A DNA stretch of 64,000 nt. Source: Duganella sp. sic0402 (lineage in GTDB: Bacteria > Pseudomonadota > Gammaproteobacteria > Burkholderiales > Burkholderiaceae_D). The DNA is taken from the NCBI RefSeq assembly GCF_019219065.1, contig NZ_JAHUWK010000001.1, positions 1 through 64,000 of the forward strand. Reading direction: 5' to 3'. Below are positions 59,840 through 64,000 of the stretch, piece after piece. The position numbers were made by a program, and so were the translations under genes. The number at the start of each line of letters is the position of its first letter. Position 1 is the stretch's first letter. Under the pieces are notes generated by a model that did no database searches, was not told the origin of the DNA, and saw nothing but the letters and a program-made list of their open reading frames with translations.

Positions 59840-60756
59840 TCATCCGTCCGCAAGCCAGTTGGTTGCGGATGCTGTTCGTCTGGGATGGCTCCGTACTCAA
59901 AACCATTGTGCCGCAGCTGCTGATCATCCTCGCGATCAGTATCGTCGCGGTGTTCACCGGCGGCCATGTGATGGGCGCCAGGATACCGCTGGACACCGTG
60001 CCGTTTCCACTGGTGGGCGTCAGCCTTGCGATCTTCCTCGCTTTCCGCAACAACGCCGCCTATGCGCGCTACGTGGAGGCGCGGCAGATATGGGGCCGCA
60101 TCCTGATCGCGGCTCGCGCGCTGACATCGCAGGTAATCAACTACCTGCCGCAAGACGGCGACGGGTTTGAACGCAAGCTGTTCGTGCAGCGCCTGATCGC
60201 CTTTGTCTACGCGCTGAACCACCAGCTGCGCCATACCGATCCGTCGTACGATCTGGCGCGCTATCTATCGCCGGAGGAGCAGCAGGAACTGAGCGGCTTG
60301 CACTATATCCCGGTCGCGCTGCTGGACCGCATCCGCCTGATGCTGGCACGCGCCGGGCGCAAGCGCGGCGAAGGCGAGCCGCTGCTGTGGATACTGGATG
60401 CGCAGGTGAGCGAGCTGGCCGCTGCTGTCGGCGGCTGCGAACGCATTGCGCATACGCCGATTCCCTTCGCGTACGGCGTGCTGGTGCACCGCACAGTCTA
60501 CCTGTATTGCTTCATGCTGCCGCTCGGGCTGGTCGCGGACCTGGGGCTGGCGACGCCGCTGGTGTGCGTGTTTGTCGCCTACACGCTGCTGGCGCTGGAG
60601 TCGATTGCACAGGAGATTGCGGAACCATTCGGCACCGATCCGAACTGCCTGGCGCTGGACCAGATGACGCGCAATATCGAGCGTTCGCTGCTGGAGCAAT
60701 GCGGCGAGCCCTTGCCCGAACCGCTGCAGCCTTGCCAGCGCTATAGCATCTCCTGA
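59836..60756 (+). CDS. Bestrophin-family (RFP-TM) anion channel
   Basis: A 306-residue membrane protein of the bestrophin/UPF0187 family (YneE type). Family markers are IIRPQASWLRMLFVWDGSV at the start, PFPLVGVSLAIFLAFRNNAA (the pore-lining second helix), and FVAYTLLALESIAQEIAEPF followed by GTDPNCLALD. Four membrane segments are expected. Bacterial members are pentameric ion channels. The ATGA overlap with the molybdopterin enzyme gene implies coupled translation, hinting that the channel moves an ion used or produced by that enzyme. The end overlaps the convergent MocR gene by 16 bases. Confidence 0.9.
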   Translation: MIIRPQASWLRMLFVWDGSVLKTIVPQLLIILAISIVAVFTGGHVMGARIPLDTVPFPLVGVSLAIFLAFRNNAAYARYVEARQIWGRILIAARALTSQVINYLPQDGDGFERKLFVQRLIAFVYALNHQLRHTDPSYDLARYLSPEEQQELSGLHYIPVALLDRIRLMLARAGRKRGEGEPLLWILDAQVSELAAAVGGCERIAHTPIPFAYGVLVHRTVYLYCFMLPLGLVADLGLATPLVCVFVAYTLLALESIAQEIAEPFGTDPNCLALDQMTRNIERSLLEQCGEPLPEPLQPCQRYSIS

Positions 60757-62162
60757 ACCAGCAGACCCAATGTGCGCACCGCTGTCTCGACTTCGCTATT
60801 CCACGGATAGCTGTAGTTGAGACGGATGCAATGCTGGAAGGCGTCGCCGGTGGCGAAGGTATTGCCGGCGCCGATGCTGATGCCGCGTTCCTGGGCGCGC
60901 GCATACAGTTCCAGCGCGCGTACGCCGTCCGGAAGAGTCACCCACAGCAGATAGCCTCCCATCGGCGAGGATACCTGCGTCCCGGCAGGAAAAAAGCGCC
61001 GCACCGCCGCCGCCATGATGCTGGCGTTTTGCGCATACGCCTTGCGCACCTTGCGCAGATGGTAGTCGTAGCCGTCATTCTTCAGGTACTCGGCAATCGC
61101 CAGTTGCGGCAAGGCAGGCGTGTTCAGCGTGTTGAGGAATTTGAGCTTTTCCACTTGTGCCTTGTAACGGCCGGGCAGCGCCCAACCGATGCGGTTGGCG
61201 GGACTGAGCGTCTTGGAAAAGGAGTTGCAGTGCAGGACCAGCCCGCGCGTGTCGTAGTTTTTCAGCGAGGTCGGATGCACGTCGCCGTAATACAGCTCGT
61301 GATAGACATCGTTTTCGATCACCGGCACATCGTGCCTGGCCAGCAGCTCGAACATCGCGCGCTTGCGTTCATCGCTCATCTGGAAACCCAGCGGGTTCTG
61401 GAAGTTGGGCATGACAATGCAGGCGGCCACGCCCCGTTCGACGATGGCGCGTTCCAGCGCTTCCAGCTGAATGCCTTGTAACGGATCGGTGTCGATCTCC
61501 AGCGCCTGCATCCCCATGCGCTGCACCGCTTGCAGCAGCGCGTAGTAAGTAGGCGACTCCACGGCGATCACGCTGCCCGGCGGCGCCACCGCTTGCAGGC
61601 ACAGATTCAGCGCCTCGGTGGCGCCGGTGGTGACGATGATTTCGCTGGCGTCTACCGCCAGCCCGTTTTCCAGATGGCGGCGGGCGATCTGGCGTATCAG
61701 TTCCGGATTCCCCGGCGGCAGGTCGGCCGTCATGCCCATCTGGCCGACGCGCCGCGCCACGCTGTTGGCGTACTGGTTCAGCCGGGTCCACGGGAACATG
61801 GCGGGATCGGGGTAGGGGGAGCCGAGCGGCACGCTGCCTTGCTTGATCGAGCGCAGCGTGGTCAGCACGAACTCGCTGGCGTCGAAGCTTGCGCCGCGCG
61901 CCAGATCGGCCGGCGCCGGCGGCTCGCTGACTGAGGCCGCCGCCGCTGCCTGCGGCTTGCGGCGCACGAAATAGCCGGACTGCGGCCGGCTTTCGATCAC
62001 GCCCTGGCTTTCCAGCAGCAGGAAGGCGCGGATCACCGTGGACACGCTCAGGCTGTGGTGCTGGCTGGTCTGGCGCACCGAGGGTATCTTCTCGCCCTCG
62101 CGGATCACACCCTGCGCGATCTGGCTGGCGATATCAGCCGCCAGGGTTTCGTACAATTTCAC
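60741..62162 (-). CDS. MocR-type regulator (GntR helix-turn-helix plus aminotransferase domain)
   Basis: A 473-residue MocR protein. The N-terminal winged helix-turn-helix (about residues 3-68) has IPSVRQTSQHHSLSVSTVIR. The C-terminal class I aminotransferase-like domain has Lys317 in CNSFSKTLSPANRIGW as the pyridoxal phosphate anchor. MocR proteins sense PLP or amino compounds and control a neighbour. GTG 62162 with GGGAG ahead is selected; the frame opens earlier but without family similarity. It is divergent to the FixL-like kinase gene and convergent to the bestrophin gene. The target is unclear. Confidence 0.9.
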   Translation of the reverse strand: MKLYETLAADIASQIAQGVIREGEKIPSVRQTSQHHSLSVSTVIRAFLLLESQGVIESRPQSGYFVRRKPQAAAAASVSEPPAPADLARGASFDASEFVLTTLRSIKQGSVPLGSPYPDPAMFPWTRLNQYANSVARRVGQMGMTADLPPGNPELIRQIARRHLENGLAVDASEIIVTTGATEALNLCLQAVAPPGSVIAVESPTYYALLQAVQRMGMQALEIDTDPLQGIQLEALERAIVERGVAACIVMPNFQNPLGFQMSDERKRAMFELLARHDVPVIENDVYHELYYGDVHPTSLKNYDTRGLVLHCNSFSKTLSPANRIGWALPGRYKAQVEKLKFLNTLNTPALPQLAIAEYLKNDGYDYHLRKVRKAYAQNASIMAAAVRRFFPAGTQVSSPMGGYLLWVTLPDGVRALELYARAQERGISIGAGNTFATGDAFQHCIRLNYSYPWNSEVETAVRTLGLLVQEML

Positions 62163-62220
62163 GGTGTCTCCCGCAGTTGAATGCTTGCAGCGTAGCGCTT
62201 CAGTCCTGCCTGGTAAACCC

Positions 62221-62232
62221 ATACTGGAGTAT
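62221..62232. repeat. Short inverted repeat upstream of the MocR gene
   Basis: ATACT and AGTAT flank GG in the divergent region between the MocR and kinase genes. Such short palindromes can serve as GntR/MocR sites, but chance cannot be excluded. Confidence 0.3.
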
Positions 62233-62298
62233 AGGGTGCAAGCTGCCAAAACCCCACTATAATCAGAGGTATTGCCAATATAACCAATAAGGATGGGC

Positions 62299-63765
62299 AT
62301 GGTAAGGGTCTCTCGCACGCCGTGGATGTCGGCGTTGCTGATTTGTCTGATGCTGTTGATCTACGCGATCGACACCTTTTCGCCGCTCGACATGGCCATC
62401 GCCGTCATGTACGTGGTGGTGGTGCTGCTGTCGGCCAGTATCTGGCAGCGGCGCGGTGTGCTGCTGGTGACCGGCGCCTGCCTGGCGCTGACTTTTCTGT
62501 CCTATGCTTTGACGCACAGCGAGGTGTTTTCCGGCGCGGCATCGGGCCGGCTGCTGGTCGGCCTGTTGTCGATCGGCGTCACTTGCGTGCTGGTGCTGCG
62601 TGGCCAGGCCGCCACCAACCAGCTGATCGCGCGCGAGGAAGCCTTGCGCCGCAGCGAGGCTTTCCTGGCCGGCACCCAGCGCATCAGCAAGACCGGCAGT
62701 TTCAGTTTCAAGGCGCCGGGCGGCGAGATGTACTGGTCCGACGAGGCGGCGCGCATCTACGGCTATCCGCTGGACGTGCAGCCGACCATGGAGCGGCTGC
62801 TGGCGCACACCGCGCCGGAAGACCGGCATGCTGTGCAGCAGGCGATTGACCAGACCTTGCGCTGCGAAGGCGAAATCGACTTGCGCCACCGCTTGCTGAT
62901 GCCGGACGGCGAACTCAAATACGTGCATGTGCTGTCGCGCCCCAGCCAGACCAAGGACGGTGAATGCGAGTACCTCGGCGCACTGACCGACGTGACAGCG
63001 GCGGTGCTGGCGGAACAGGCGCTGCACCGCTCGCAGGTGCAGCTGGCGCATGCCACCCGCGTGACCATGCTGGGCGAGCTGGCCGCCTCCATCGCCCACG
63101 AAGTCAATCAGCCGCTGGCGGCGATTTCCACCAACGGCGAAGCCTGTCTGCGCTGGCTGAACCGCCCGCAGCCGGAGCTGGACGAAGCCAGAGCCACGGT
63201 GACCAGCATCCTGGAAGCCAGCGCCCGCGCCACCGGCGTGATCCGGCGCATCCGCGCGCTGGCTCGCCGTAGCGATCCCCAATACGCTGCGCTGGATCTG
63301 AAGACGGTGCTGGAAGAGAGCATCGACATGCTACGGCGCGAGCTGAACACCCATCATGTGGCGCTGATGCTCGGACTGGCGCCGGACCTGCCGCCGGTGC
63401 ACGGCGACCGGGTGCAGCTACAGCAGGTGTTCATCAACCTGCTGATGAACGCCATGCAGGCGATGCAGGCCTGCCAGCCCGGTCAGGCGGTGCTGACGGT
63501 GCAAATCCAGCGCAATACGGACGGCGATGGCGCGCTCCAGGTCAGCATCAGCGATTCCGGCCCCGGCATTCCCGCCAGCGCCGCGCCGCGCCTGTTCGAA
63601 GCCTTCTACAGCACCAAGGAAGACGGCATGGGCATGGGCCTGCCGATCTGCCGCTCGATCATCGAAAACCACGGCGGCCGCATCTGGGTCCGGCAATCCG
63701 CCCCAGACAGCCCGGTGGCCGGTGCCACCATTCTTTTCACCTTGCCTGTCCATGAACCAGATTGA
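62299..63765 (+). CDS. FixL-like membrane sensor histidine kinase
   Basis: A 488-residue sensor with three or four N-terminal membrane helices (about residues 8-100), a PAS domain (FKAPGGEMYWSDEAARIYGY) and a kinase core. His267 lies in IAHEVNQPLAAISTNGEACL, the phosphoacceptor pattern of the FixL/DctB-like (HPK4) group. The ATPase domain has NLLMNAMQAMQ and GMGMGLPICRSIIENHGG. ATG 62299 has AAGGA at normal distance; ATG 62293 is an alternative. The response regulator gene starts inside its last codons, so the pair is coupled. The PAS domain lacks an evident heme ligand pattern. Confidence 0.9.
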   Translation: MVRVSRTPWMSALLICLMLLIYAIDTFSPLDMAIAVMYVVVVLLSASIWQRRGVLLVTGACLALTFLSYALTHSEVFSGAASGRLLVGLLSIGVTCVLVLRGQAATNQLIAREEALRRSEAFLAGTQRISKTGSFSFKAPGGEMYWSDEAARIYGYPLDVQPTMERLLAHTAPEDRHAVQQAIDQTLRCEGEIDLRHRLLMPDGELKYVHVLSRPSQTKDGECEYLGALTDVTAAVLAEQALHRSQVQLAHATRVTMLGELAASIAHEVNQPLAAISTNGEACLRWLNRPQPELDEARATVTSILEASARATGVIRRIRALARRSDPQYAALDLKTVLEESIDMLRRELNTHHVALMLGLAPDLPPVHGDRVQLQQVFINLLMNAMQAMQACQPGQAVLTVQIQRNTDGDGALQVSISDSGPGIPASAAPRLFEAFYSTKEDGMGMGLPICRSIIENHGGRIWVRQSAPDSPVAGATILFTLPVHEPD

Positions 63766-64000
63766 TTATTCCGACGCCCTGATCTACATCGTCGACGACG
63801 AGGCGCCGCTGCGCGACGCCATCTCCAGCCTGTTGCGCTCGGCCGGCATGCGGGTCGCCAGTTTTCCGTCGGTGGCGGCCTTCCTGGCCGAACCGCGCCA
63901 GGAACTGACCAGCTGCCTGCTGCTGGATGTGCGGCTGCAAGGCGTCAACGGCCTGGATTTCCAGGCCGAGCTGAATCGCGACGGCGTGGCGCTGCCGATC
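63752..64000 (+). CDS. FixJ/NarL-type response regulator, cut by the window end
   Basis: The first 83 codons of a receiver domain: Asp16-Asp17 in YIVDDEAPLRDAI and phosphoacceptor Asp59 in LLLDVRLQGVNGLDF. This matches the FixJ/TtrR class paired with FixL-like kinases; the expected LuxR-type helix-turn-helix is beyond the window. The start overlaps the kinase gene by 14 bases. Confidence 0.88.
   Translation, partial: MNQIDYSDALIYIVDDEAPLRDAISSLLRSAGMRVASFPSVAAFLAEPRQELTSCLLLDVRLQGVNGLDFQAELNRDGVALPI

Noticed and set aside
1..64000. tRNA, rRNA, CRISPR arrays, prophage and plasmid origin
   Set aside because: No cloverleaf or rRNA segments, no regularly spaced repeats, no phage structural genes or replication initiators were seen by eye; a covariance-model scan was not possible.

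Overview
The window reads as chromosomal DNA of a GC-rich, metabolically versatile betaproteobacterium, most likely of the Oxalobacteraceae (Massilia, Duganella, Janthinobacterium relatives). That placement is inferred from coding style, a Burkholderiales-type porin, a DctBD/sigma-54 dicarboxylate system, and many LysR regulators, two-component kinases and plant-polymer enzymes. No rRNA, tRNA or CRISPR array was seen. Apart from the first 2.4 kb the genes are dense, and most long open frames opposite them are shadows.

Region 1 (1-2413) is an AT-richer accessory patch. It holds one end of an IS3-family insertion sequence, a small unknown ORF, an immunity gene resembling the Imm1 family that carries an in-frame stop, and an unknown multi-pass membrane protein. 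Region 2 (2786-7624, minus strand) is a five-gene redox operon (SDR, quinone oxidoreductase, small membrane protein, Old Yellow Enzyme, SDR) behind a TetR repressor gene. Two copies of the palindrome ATGATG-N2-CATCAT, one before the operon and one on the tetR start codon, suggest autoregulated control of reactive carbonyl or quinone detoxification. Region 3 (7628-23794) is a run of LysR regulators, each beside an oxidoreductase or transporter: a second OYE next to a decayed LysR gene, an F420/NADP-type reductase, a FucP-like MFS carrier, an atypical SDR with a tautomerase, and a DHA2 efflux pump with a near-identical second tautomerase. Interspersed are a GNAT enzyme, an alpha/beta hydrolase, an orphan histidine kinase, a lipoprotein and a secreted RNase T2.

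Region 4 (23806-29398) codes for exported plant cell-wall enzymes: a CE2-like esterase, a family 9 pectate lyase, a DUF3617 protein and a Tat-exported GH127 arabinofuranosidase. Region 5 (29411-35075) is a dicarboxylate operon, dctA-porin-dctB-dctD, with a clear sigma-54 promoter and an upstream inverted repeat. Region 6 (35072-47535) has an AsmA protein, the helicase Lhr, a large hybrid kinase whose 3' end runs into an antisense AraC remnant, and an OYE/LysR pair.

Region 7 (47524-54682) holds a cytochrome c, 2Fe-2S and molybdopterin dehydrogenase operon, a chemoreceptor, a periplasmic binding protein and a TetR regulator. A similar sequence lies in both intergenic regions and may link them as one regulon. 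Region 8 (54771-64000) contains a GGDEF-EAL protein, an FdhF/YdeP-type oxidoreductase overlapping a bestrophin channel gene, a MocR regulator and a FixL/FixJ-like two-component system cut by the window end.

No single locus here is clearly an undescribed system. The best leads are the two inferred TetR regulons, the oxidoreductase-bestrophin operon, the duplicated tautomerases and the decayed immunity and regulator genes.
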